Shown here piece by piece: positions 54,934-64,000 of a DNA stretch of 64,000 nucleotides; the stretch's first letter is position 1, and each line of letters opens with the position of its first letter. The DNA is taken from contig OZ023198.1 of the NCBI GenBank assembly GCA_963995505.1, positions 13,941,141 through 14,005,140 of the forward strand. Direction: 5' to 3'. The position numbers were made by a program, and so were the translations under genes. Source of the stretch: Hypericum androsaemum. Its lineage: Eukaryota > Streptophyta > Magnoliopsida > Malpighiales > Hypericaceae. The notes beneath the pieces were generated by a model. That model ran no database searches, was not told the DNA's origin, and worked only from the letters and a program-made list of their open reading frames with translations.

Positions 54934-57425
54934 ATGTCTGGGATGTACGGTCAAGACTTCGATTCGGGTCCCCCTTCTTATGCCGGCGGGTACGGCGGCG
55001 ACGGAGGCGGCCGTGGTGGTTACGGCGCCCGTGGCGGAGGTGGAGGCCGTGGAGGAGGAGGAGGGTATAGAGGTAATTGTTCGCCTATGATTTGTTAAAA
55101 GTTTGTTTCGCTTTGGTCTTCGAATGGTGTTAGGGTTATATCTTTTGGCACTTTGATTGGGATTGTTGATATTTCGTAATGGATCCGATCCGTAGGAGGA
55201 GGAGGCGGTGGGGGCGGCAGTGATTATGGAGGAGGCGATCGTGGAGGAAGGGGCGGTGGTGGAAGAGGTGGCGGCCGCGGGAGCGGGCGGGACGGTGATT
55301 GGCTTTGCCCTAAACCAGGGTCCTCTCTCTCGCCCTTTCTATTTCTTGGAACATGAAATATGCGGGAATTCTTACAATTGCAAATGTTTTGTTCTTCTTG
55401 TAGATGTGGGAACTCGAACTTTGCAAGAAGATCAGAATGTAACAGGTGTGGCACTCCCGCTCCTGGTGGGGGCAATAGCAACCGCGATAATGATGGCGGT
55501 TACAACAAAGGAGGTGGTGGTGGAGGTGGTAGAGGATATGGCGGTAGCCGGGGAGGTGGAGGTGGCGGCTATGATGGCAACAGGGGAGGAGGCTACACTG
55601 ATGGGAGTAGAGGTGGTGGTTATGATAACAGGAGTGGAGGGGGCCAAAGGGGTGGCTCTTATGGTGGTAGCCGGGAAAGAGATGATGGTGGCTATAATCA
55701 GGTGGCTCCACCTGCCATACCATCTTATGGTGGTGCTGTTGGTTATGCGCCACCTCCTTCCAATGCCTACAGCGGCAATCCGAGCTACGGGATGGATGCT
55801 GCTGCTCCACCACCTACAAGCTATACTGGTGGACCGAATTCTTATCCTCCATCTTATGGTGGCCCTGCGGGGGGCTACGGTGAAGCTGCTGGTGGTGATG
55901 GCAGGGGTGGTGGACGAGGTGGCCAACCTGGTGGGCGTGGTGGTGGCGGGTATGGTGCAGGTGGTCCTCGACATCAGGGAGGCAGTGGAAATGGTGGTGA
56001 TCCCCCTGCTAATGTTAAGCAGTGTGATGGGAACTGTGGCGATTCTTGTGATAACTCAAGAATTTACATATCCAATCTGCCACCAGATGTGACTACAGAC
56101 GAACTGAGGGAGCTGTTCGGTGGCATTGGACAAGTAATACTAATACCTTGTTGTTCAACTCCTTGTTTCCCTGCCTTATCTATCAGGTTTCTCAAATGTT
56201 TCAGGGGGCAGAAGCTTGTGGATGTTTTAGACTTCATCTCATCGTCTTCAGAATATTTTTTTTTTCCTTCGCAAATAGTTCCTTTGTTGCAAGTTTTGCT
56301 GCTGTTACTTATATGCACGTTTTGTCATTTAGGTTGGAAGGATTAAACAGAAACGTGGTTATAAAGATCAATGGCCCTGGAACATAAAGATTTATACAGA
56401 CGAGAAAGGAAACCAGAAAGGCGATGCAGTTTTGTCCTATGAAGATCCATCTGCTGCTCACTCTGCTGGTGGCTTTTACAATGGTGATCATTCTACTTTC
56501 TTCAACATTCTTTCTGCCTCACTTGGCTTTCTACACAGACACCTTTTTTGTTAATATACTGTTATTTGCAGATTATGATATAATATACTGTTATTTGCAG
56601 ATTATGATATAATATACTGTTATTTGCAGATTATGATATAATATACTGTTATTTGCAGATTATGATATAATATACTGTTATTTGCAGATTATGATATGAG
56701 GGGACACAAAATAAGTGTCACAATGGCAGAGAAGACTCAACTACGGACCTCTGACCAAGGGTATTACTCTAATGATTTACCTAGGATATCTGGCTTTTCA
56801 GTGAGATTGCTGTACTATATTTATTGTTTGTATGCATTACTCAAATAGCAGTCTCTGAGGTTTGTACAAACAGAAGAGAAGCTTCTAAGAATGTGATTTA
56901 GTTGGATGTCTAGTAGGTGAGAGAGTATCACTTGGAAATAGGTTGCAAGTAGCCATGGATACGATTGTTTTGTGTTTACATTTTTTAGTTAGAGGGCTTA
57001 GACTTCTGTTATTATATTATATAATTCTAGTTTGAAGGTTAAGTGTTCGATACTGACAATAGAATGATGCATGCTTTAGTTTATTGAGACTGGTACATTA
57101 TTGTGTTTTTTGAATAATTTATTTCCTTTCCCTATTTCCATGTCCATTTCCTTTCTGCATGTTTCTGTTGGTGTTGCCCTTTTGATCCTTTACTTCTTGA
57201 CGTGCCCATTAGTTTTCAAATGAGGTTTTTGTGCCATCTTTTGCATAAACATTTATATGTTGAATGATACTTTTGTATATTCTTTGAATTTGACGTTTTG
57301 ATTGTTAATCCTCCAACAGAGGTGGTGGTAGAGGTGGCTATGGTGGAGGGGACCGCCGTAGAGACAATTGGGGTTCTGGCCCAGACAGGCACCAGCATGG
57401 TGGGAATCGCTCTCGTCCATATTGA
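54934..57425 (+). CDS. TAF15B: TAF15b-like RNA-binding protein, RanBP2 zinc finger plus RRM (440 aa)
   Basis: Exons are 54934-55072, 55196-55319, 55404-56133, 56333-56483, 56688-56760 and 57320-57425. All introns are GT-AG, phases are consistent, and the CDS is 1323 nt. Domains in order: MSGMYGQDF and a Gly-rich RGG stretch; a RanBP2-type zinc finger split by intron 2 (DGDWLCPKPGCGNSNFARR, then ECNRC); a long Gly/Tyr/Ser low-complexity region; an RRM (RIYISNLPPDVTTDEL, KGDAVLSYEDPSAAHSAG); and a C-terminal RGG tail ending RSRPY. This matches plant TAF15/TAF15b, FET-family nuclear proteins linked to TFIID and RNA processing; Arabidopsis TAF15b is linked to immunity and flowering. Intron 4 ends in a five-fold repeat of its own acceptor. 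The gene looks intact and is convergent with the FLX-like gene. Confidence 0.9.
56551..56695 (+). repeat. 29-bp tandem repeat duplicating the exon 5 splice acceptor
   Basis: The 29-bp unit TAATATACTGTTATTTGCAG plus ATTATGATA occurs five times, so CAG acceptors end at 56571, 56600, 56629, 56658 and 56687. Each is preceded by the same T-rich and branch-like sequence. Only the last leads into the frame DYDMRGHKISV. The upstream ones run into a TAA or TGA within two units. Confidence 0.9.
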
Positions 57426-58872
57426 CAATGTCCACCTCGTGTTTTTTAATGTACTAAGAATTATCTACTGAGGATTTAGTTGTATTCGGTTTCCTGGAAT
57501 TGTTCTTGAAATGGAGATTAAGAGGTAGGTTGTTCAGTGCACTGAGCAGTGCCCCTTTCTCTCCCTTTCTTGTTTGCTTTTTTGTTGTTATGCGGGGAGA
57601 TTGTTCTTTTAGGCGGGATGATTAAATTGTGTGCATCTTTTTATAGATGCAAGGGAATTAACTCCAAATTGCTTGGTGCTAAGGTAGGTTGATGTTTTCA
57701 GGTGAGTGCAACTAAAACCGTGCTTCATCATATCTATTCAATTGAACTTGCATCTCTGCTAGCATGCTTCTGGCTCTCTATTTGCCACTTGCAGCCTTGT
57801 AGGGAACTTAGTGGTGCATTGTCAGTCAAGTTCAGTACCTCTAGCTATACTTGTGGAGAAGCGAATACGTGCAAGTGTTTTTCTTGTTATATGTTCTGTT
57901 TAGTACAAGTTTTCAAGATAAATATGTTGATGCTGGGCAGATCCACGTGTTTAGTATTTCAATGATCAATATCCATGTTGTATGTATGTCTTTGGTGATT
58001 TCATTTGTAGCACACACTCTGAACTCTGTTTATGGGAAATGACGCATGAACTAGTATAATGGGGATGAAGTCAGAAATGACTTGATAGCATGAAAACTGC
58101 GTAATAGTTTCCTTGTTATGTATGTGTATGGTCTGGCGTACAGTGATAATATAACTGCATGCTGCTTGGTGAGAATTCAGTAGCCGTCACTAGCTGCTGC
58201 TGCAGGCCATTTCTGCACCACAGCATCCAGCTGCCAAGGACCATTTTCTGTCCCGGAAGTTTGCATTTCACTTTGAGATTTTCTGCTGTTATGCGAGCTT
58301 ATTTCGTTGGCCGTCACATCACTTTCACCGATTTCTTTAATTAGAAACTTGGTAGGAGTGAATTTGTTTTCCTCTCTCCTTTATAGGGACAGTTTTTTTT
58401 TAAGAGGACAGTTTGATCTCATTTTTCTCCTTTATAAGCACACAAACTTTTCAGGGACAGTTTGTGTACTTTCTCTGAGACTTGTAAGCTTCCGAGCATA
58501 CTGATCGCCATTATCAACCCTCTAGAGATATACGTAATCAATGGTGGATTGAAATGTGATTCAAGTTGATGAGGTGGTTTAATGTTCCTTGTTAATTCCA
58601 TTCTTTGTTGATTTGCAATAGGGATTGTAGCCGAAGTTAAATGACAGATAATTGTCGGTAGAAGTAGCCAATCGGTACCATTCATTGTCCTGGGTTTAAA
58701 GTAGAAACAAGCAACCCGAGTAAGGGTGTATAAGAACTTGAAGTGAAGCATTTCCCAAGGCTTGGTCACGAAGGCCCGAAATTGAATGCAAAACTATTAG
58801 ATAGGGCGATTCCAGCCTTCGAGGCATCACATTTATGTAGGCAGCTGAAAGCATACTGACGATAAGCCGTCA
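57426..58872. other. Intergenic region between convergent TAF15b-like and FLX-like genes
   Basis: This should hold the 3' UTR of the TAF15b-like gene (from 57426) and of the FLX-like gene (left of 58873). Scattered frames of 60-116 codons show no domain or homology that I recognise. No element ends are visible. Confidence 0.45.
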
Positions 58873-61098
58873 TCAATTGTGTATTGGGTCTGCCTGCAGA
58901 TACACAATTTCGTGTTTTCGACGACTGGTTGCATATGTTTCCCACCGGTGACAGATTTGTGGAACAACGTAGTATCCCACCTGTAACTGCACAGCTGGGA
59001 ACCAATGTCGTTTGAGTGGTGCGCTCCTTCTAAAGAAACATTGCTGTCTTGGTTACTTGATTTAAAATCAGATTGTTCACTTATCTAAGTCCTTCAAAAA
59101 TGCTATCTGTCTACTTCAGTTTGAGGAACATCCGGTGTACCATTCTGGATTGGCACAGGCACTTTGGAAGCAAGGCTTCTATTACTGTCGTGCACCTGGA
59201 TCATAAGATTACACAAAGATGGACACGCATTATTCAAGAATGATGAAACTGTGAAAAAGATCTCATGTAGAGGAACCATGGATATCGGTTAACTGGCCAA
59301 GTAGAAACGTATCACGACCTTGAGATTTTAGGTACGAGGTCTTGTCCTCCATTACGAGGATCATGTCAGATTCGGATCTGCTAACAGTTCTCCGCATTGA
59401 CCAACAGTATATGACTATGGACATGCACAACTAATGGATCTCAACCAATGAATCATTTCAAAGTAAGGCCAAGTAAAAAAGTAACCTGCAAACTACAACA
59501 GTTCATAAAACTTGTATCAAGCACAATCCAAAATTAAAGCCATCAACTTGATATCTGCGATCAAATTAAAATTCATGGTTAATATAATATACTTCGCTAG
59601 GTATCCATCACCCAAAACCCGTTAGTAGACTCTTTGTAGATAACAGATGTCACGTCTAAACTTATCATTGGTTAAGATCCACTGTTGGTGAACGCTATTC
59701 CAATTGAAGTTCAGGTCACCAAGAACTATAAGATACCGAAAGACCCTTGTGGTGACTTTGCAACTATTCAAAGTACTAGCTAGGTTATGGCACTCTACCT
59801 AAAAAAAATGCAACACAATACATACATTTCCAACAATGAAGTGCTGTCACAAAATCTGGCACAAGAATGGCCATTAGTTGTGGGCTTTCAACAGTTGATT
59901 TCTAGATAGGGTGGTCACAAAAAAGCCAATGTCAAAACTAGGATGTTCTTGTGAAGGTTGGTTAGAGCATAAAGATTACATCTTGGATCAAATCTAACTA
60001 AACTATCAGGGTTTTTTAATCTCAAATTTCTACGTCTAACCTAGTAGCTGCACAGTTGCAACATCCTCAAGGTATAGAAGGCAACTCAGAAGGTAGTTAG
60101 TTATCCTCTGCAAGAGATTTGGTAAGGGAAGAGAAGTGCAAACAAATGCAAAAAGGGGAAAAGAGAAACAAATATGAGAATGTACAAACCTGAGGCATGC
60201 TGTAAGGATCAGGATATGAGGCTGCCCCATATGTCATATTGGGATGGCCATAGCCTTCGACACACGGGAGACCAGACAGGAGGAATTCAAAAAAGCGGAG
60301 AGCTAAGTTAGAAACTTGATATGTATCAAGCCTAAAGATCACTCAGAGATCGCAGCCTACCTGGATTAGCAGCCGCAGGTGCCGTATTTTCCATGTTGAC
60401 CAGCTTTCCTCGGAGTCTATCAATCTCCTGCGTGAGTAACGTTGCATTTTTCTCCATCTCCCGTTCGTGATCAAGGTTATGCGCCTGCGTCTTCTTCTCC
60501 AATTCAATAGCAGTCCTAGAGGATAGAAACTCGTACTTAAACTCGCGGAATGTCGATCATATTCTTATCTTCATCTCACTAAACCGGAACTTTCCACATT
60601 CTAAAACAATCCAAAGAGCTAGGGTTTGGAGAGCGCATACCTTCCCCTGTGGATCTCCTCGCGTAAGGAGTCAATCTCGGCCCTTGCGGAGGCCACTCGC
60701 TCCGCCTCCCTAGTTGCTCTCTCCAGTTCCTCCTTGACCCTCCGCAGCTCCGCGGCCAGCTCCTGGCGGCGCAGGCCGAGCAGGTGGACGTCGGCGGTGA
60801 CCTCCACCAGCTCCGCCCTCATCCCGTCGACGGACTCGGCCTCGGCCTCGGCCTTGAGGAGGCGCTCGTAGACCTTCCGGACCTGGTCGTCGCGTTCAGA
60901 CTTGGCGGCGGCCGCGGCGGAGGAGAGGCGGCGGATGTCTTGGTGCGAGAGGGCGAGTTCCTGCTTGAGCGCCACGTGGGAGGCCGCCAGCCGCTGGTTC
61001 TCCAGGAGGAGGGTCTCGATGTCGCGCCGCTGGATCGCGATGCGGTCCTCCAGGAGTGTCGATGTCGGCCGGTGGGCCCCATCGCCGCGCCTCCCCAT
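58873..61098 (-). CDS. FLX-like coiled-coil protein, four exons (about 261 aa)
   Basis: Exons on the minus strand are 61098-60641, 60515-60361, 60254-60190 and, tentatively, 58980-58873. Phases 2, 1 and 0 are consistent, giving 786 nt. The protein starts MGRRGDGAHRP, then ILEDR-like LLEDRIAIQRRDIETLLLEN, and LAASHVALKQELALSHQDIR, the signature of the FLX/FLX-like family. A long heptad coiled coil (about 20-190) rich in Ala/Glu/Arg follows, then EIDRLRGKL and a short Gly/Tyr/Pro tail (GYGHPNMTYGAASYPDPYSM). FLX works with FRIGIDA to raise FLC expression and delay flowering; relatives act more widely in the nucleus. Exon 4 (VGYYVVPQICHRW) rests only on phase and a plausible acceptor after a 1.2 kb intron. 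Confidence 0.78.
58981..60189 (-). other. Long intron 3 of the FLX-like gene
   Basis: These 1.2 kb lie between exon 3 (donor GTTTGT) and tentative exon 4 (acceptor TTACAG). No transposon or other gene is visible in it. If exon 4 is wrong, this is 3' sequence instead. Confidence 0.45.
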
Positions 61099-61390
61099 CT
61101 CAATTTCCCGATGCGCCTCTTGCTCGTTAAGTTGGTTAACTATGTACTATTGATATCCTTCCCAATTAAATATGATCGGCCAAATGGCTACGCGGCCCGA
61201 TTCGCACATCTTCGGCCCACTATAAATATCTAGCCCAAGGGCTTCAAATCCTTCCCGCCAATTCAAGAAAATCTCTCATCCACTCCCGACACCGACCAAG
61301 GCCGGGTCTCCCTCTTCCGCTCCCAAGTCGTCAAAAAACAGTAAAACCACGTCTTTCTCTCTCTCTCCCGGTGCTGTTTAGCAGCCACCG
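61099..61390. promoter_or_regulatory. Possible bidirectional promoter, FLX-like (-) and small ORF (+)
   Basis: The 292 bp between divergent start codons contain GGCCCAC (61214-61220) immediately followed by TATAAATA (61221-61228) on the plus strand, then AGCCCAAGGGC. The plus-oriented TATA box is about 165 bp upstream of the small ORF's ATG. A CT-rich leader (61357-61373) precedes that ORF. Confidence 0.45.
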
Positions 61391-61555
61391 ATGGCTGAAA
61401 AGTTATTTGATTACTGGCAGGTTCGACGGGGACACGCTTCGGTTTCTGGAGGCGGAGCTGGTGACCTGATCTCCTTCCTGCGATCCCGATCTGCTCCTTT
61501 ATCCAAGAACTCCCCGGAAGGACCGTGGGGGGACAAGCTTTCCGTTCTCGAGTGA
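61391..61555 (+). CDS. Small hypothetical protein (54 aa)
   Basis: The ATG in good context (CCACCGATGGC) opens MAEKLFDYWQVRRGHASV and runs to a TGA at 61553-61555. The product is basic and Gly/Ser-rich (SGGGAGDLISFLRSRS), with no signal peptide, membrane segment or family that I recognise. Support is positional: a TATA box and CT-rich leader upstream, and no transposon features. It could equally be a first exon (a GTTCGA follows the CAG at 61420) or a leader ORF. Confidence 0.35.
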   Translation: MAEKLFDYWQVRRGHASVSGGGAGDLISFLRSRSAPLSKNSPEGPWGDKLSVLE

Positions 61556-62298
61556 TTCATTCGGGGTTTCTCCCTAGTAGGGGATGCTGAAGTAAGGAGC
61601 AAGCACCTCGTGCCTTTTCACTTTTCCTATTTGTCTTTTTGAAAATAGGCTGTTGCTTCTGTAAGAGTTGTTCCGCTCTCAAGTACGAAGGATTGTAAGT
61701 TTGTTTATTTACTGAATAAGAATGATGATTTTACATTAGGTACAAGCTACAGATTTATACAAGCTAGGTGCAACGGCTAGAAGAGCCTCAAATGGAAAGA
61801 ATTTGATAACTATGGTATTTACAGAATGTGTAACGGCTATCCATATGCCATACTTCAAGCTAATCAAATCCCGTAATTGTTGTGTATAACGGCTAGTTAC
61901 AGCTGCTAGGATCTTCACAAGATGGCACAGATCAAGGATTACCAGCTGGTTGAACTCAGGTGAGCCGAATATGGAAAGAATCATGCTGCAGAATTATGCA
62001 GCAGTCAGCTGTCAAATTCTGCAGCAGATTCATCAGCTCACCCGCAGTTCTTCACCTACAGTTGGTTGCTTCTGATCTGGTCTGTCCATCTCATCTCCAA
62101 TGCTCCCCCTCAAGTTTGGGGTGAGAAGATATCAATCATCCCTAACTTGCCAATGATAAAGTTGAATTGGGCTGGTTGTAGTGCTTTAGTGAACATATCT
62201 GCCAATTGCAACTTGGTGTTGAGATATGGTGTTCTGATGTCTTTACTTTGAAGCTTTTCTCTGACGTAGTGACAATCCACTTCAATGTGCTTAGTTCT

Positions 62299-62976
62299 CT
62301 AATAGAAAACTGAATTTGCAGCTATATAGATGGCGGCTTGGTTATCGCAAAATATATCCATGCTTGTTGTGATTGGAAATCCCAGGTCGTGCATTAAGTT
62401 CTTGATCCATATCATCTCCGTAGCGGCCTGTCTCATTGCTCGATATTCTGATTCAGCACTGGATAGGGACACCACAGTCTGCTTCTTGCTTCTCCACAGG
62501 ACTAGGTTCCCTCCTACAAACACACACAAGCCACTAGTTGATTTCTTATCAATTGCACTTGCATAATCTGCATCAGTGTAAGCTTGAACAACTAAATGTC
62601 CATTTGGTCTAAACAGTAATCCCTTTCCTGGTGATGACTTCAGATATTGCAGAATCCTCTCAGCTAACATGACATGACTAGTTCTAGGATTATGTATTGC
62701 CTTGCTTACCAAGCTAACAGCATATGTAACATTAGGTCTAGTAATGGTTAAGTAAATCAATCTTCCTGCCAACCTTTGAAATTTTTCAACATCAGAAATT
62801 TTCTTTCCTTCAGTTAAAGAGAACTTGGAGCCATACTCAACAGGACAACTTATAGGTTTGATGGCCAGCTTTTTCACATCTTTTAACAAGTCTAGAACAT
62901 ATTTTCTTTGAGAAAGAAATACTCCTTTTTCTGAATATGTTATTTCAATTCCTAGGAAGTATCTCAGCTTTCCCAA
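62299..62976 (-). pseudogene. Copia RT C-terminus and RNase H
   Basis: The frame reads MGKLRYFLGIEI (end of RT), RLAGRLIYLTITRPN, HVMLAERILQYLKSSPGKGL, YTDADYASAIDKKSTSG (with the RNase H aspartates), SSAESEYRAM and FCDNQAAIYIAAN. These are the standard Copia RNase H motifs. The frame ends in NSVFY*, where the usual ...FH..TKHI.. continues, so it is truncated by a stop. Confidence 0.85.
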
Positions 62977-63812
62977 ATCTTTTATGCCAAACTTGTTTTT
63001 CAGAGATGATTTTTACAGATTAATGGCTTCAATGTTGCTACCCGTGATAAACAAATCATCAACATAAATGCATACAATGACTTTACCTTGTTTGCTGTTA
63101 CAAATGAAGAGAGTGTAATCTCCTGTGCTCCTTTTGAATCCTAAGTTAAATAGTTCTCTACTTAATCTATAATACCAAACTCTTGGAGATTACTTTAATC
63201 CATAGATTGGTCTTTTAAGCCTACACACTAATCCTGACTTCTCTAACCTGTGACCTTGTGGAATGTTCGTGAAAATTTCTTCTTCAAGATCACCTTGTAA
63301 GAAGGTATTTTTCACATCCATTTGGTACATTTCCCAACCTTTGTTTACTGCAATACTAATTAGAATTCTTATGGTATTCATCTAGCTACAGGGGAAAATG
63401 TCTCATTGTAATCTAGACCTGGAACTTGAGTGAAACCTCTAGCAACTAGTCTAGCTTTATACCTTTCTATGGTGCCATTGCTGTTATATTTTATCTTGAA
63501 TATCCATTTACAGTCTACAGCTTTCTTATTTTCAGGTAGAGACTCTATAATCCAGGTGTTGTTCCTATTGAGACCATCTAATTCTTCTTTCATGGCTACT
63601 CTCCATACCTCATGCTTTATGGCTTCCTCAAAGCTTGATGGCTCTTTAGTCTGATCCAGTTTACTTATGTAGTTGTAGTACGTTGGAGAAATAGACTGAT
63701 AAGAGATGTACCTTGTTATGGGATATAATTGACTAGAGTATACCTTGTAGTCTCCAAGCTTAACAGGTTGCTTGTGACTTCTTGATGATCTCCTTAGTTC
63801 CTGGTTAGCCAT
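62977..63812 (-). pseudogene. Copia RT N-terminal and catalytic region
   Basis: 63812-63378 encodes the RT start (EEAIKHEVWRVAMKEELDGL, TWIIESLPENKKAVDCKWIF, KARLVARGFTQVPGLDYNET, FSPVAR). 63381-63190 gives MDVKNTFLQGDLEEEIF and CRLKRPIYGLK. Further left are ICIYVDDLFITGS, the Y-V-D-D catalytic motif (near 63060), and a stop just after it. Frameshifts lie near 63380 and 63190, and the first is only a few codons from an ATG-like start. Confidence 0.85.
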
Positions 63813-64000
63813 TTCACTGATTTCTCTGCTATTGGATTTACTAACCTCATTGCCTTGTCAAGTTGAGCTGCCAATGTGTTCAATCTCAATTTGTCCTTGC
63901 TCTCCTTCCTGGCTTTGTGTGTTTGGTTCCTCCATTGGTCCACAGCAACTTTCATGTTCAACATTATATTGGTACAAGTCAGTGTTTGATCTTGTGTTTC

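Larger units (their letters stand above)
61640..64000 (-). mobile_element. Degenerate Copia retrotransposon (3' part)
   Basis: Minus-strand order from the right edge: RT, RNase H, purine tract (CTTGAGGGGGAG, reversed near 62105-62116), then LTR-like sequence to about 61640-61700. The right part lies outside the window, so the second LTR and target duplication cannot be checked and the left boundary is approximate. Frames contain several stops. Confidence 0.8.

Noticed and set aside
55208..56092. Alternative 294-codon frame and minus-strand frames over the Gly-rich gene
   Set aside because: They are frame shadows created by GGT/GGC repeats; the spliced model gives the zinc finger and RRM in the other frame.
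60784..61233. Plus-strand frames of 83-149 codons opposite FLX-like exon 1
   Set aside because: Antisense shadows of a GC-rich coiled-coil exon, lacking any domain.

Overview
The window is plant nuclear DNA, almost certainly from a eudicot. It holds spliced genes with GT-AG introns, a CC-NB-LRR immune receptor, plant defensin-like genes, a plant-type FLX-family coiled-coil gene and a TAF15b-like RNA-binding gene. These sit in a dense layer of Copia, LINE, hAT, Mutator-like and Cassandra elements. I cannot name the species.

Layout. 1-6812: head-to-tail array of a non-autonomous LTR element (partial internal, LTR, internal, LTR). 6813-14480: two copies of a duplicated unit carrying a minus-strand defensin-like gene. 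Both copies are broken, and the first is also split at its TATA box by a 1.9 kb solo LTR. 14965-17511: gag-only Copia element with a 5-bp target duplication. 17517-21330: another unit fragment with retroposon insertions. 21339-28322: a complete seven-exon CNL gene on the minus strand. 29070-32182: two long-TIR DNA elements; the second is a Pack-MULE carrying a CSLC-type glycosyltransferase fragment. 32640-34080: LINE remnant and unit fragments. 34600-42340: two further units, each with an apparently intact defensin-like gene (99 and 100 aa). 42355-54180: one LINE insertion that became a nest: Cassandra elements in its RT region, a gag-only Copia in its endonuclease, and an hAT transposon inside that Copia's LTR. 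54934-57425: TAF15b-like gene (+). 58873-61098: FLX-like gene (-), convergent with it. 61391-61555: possible small gene divergent from FLX. 61640-64000: degenerate Copia element (-), running off the window.

How it fits together. The host genes (two live and two dead defensin-like genes, the CNL, TAF15b-like, FLX-like) are islands in repeats. The defensin units are tandem segmental duplications. The right end of the unit is the promoter of the TAF15b-like gene, and a second copy of that promoter lies near 11740-11890, so the units probably arose next to TAF15b. Comparing units with one another gives the empty site for several insertions, so many element ends here are fixed to the base with target-site duplications.

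Limits. All homology calls come from reading motifs and translations; no database search was run. Intron boundaries come from GT/AG sites, reading phase and protein continuity, not transcripts.
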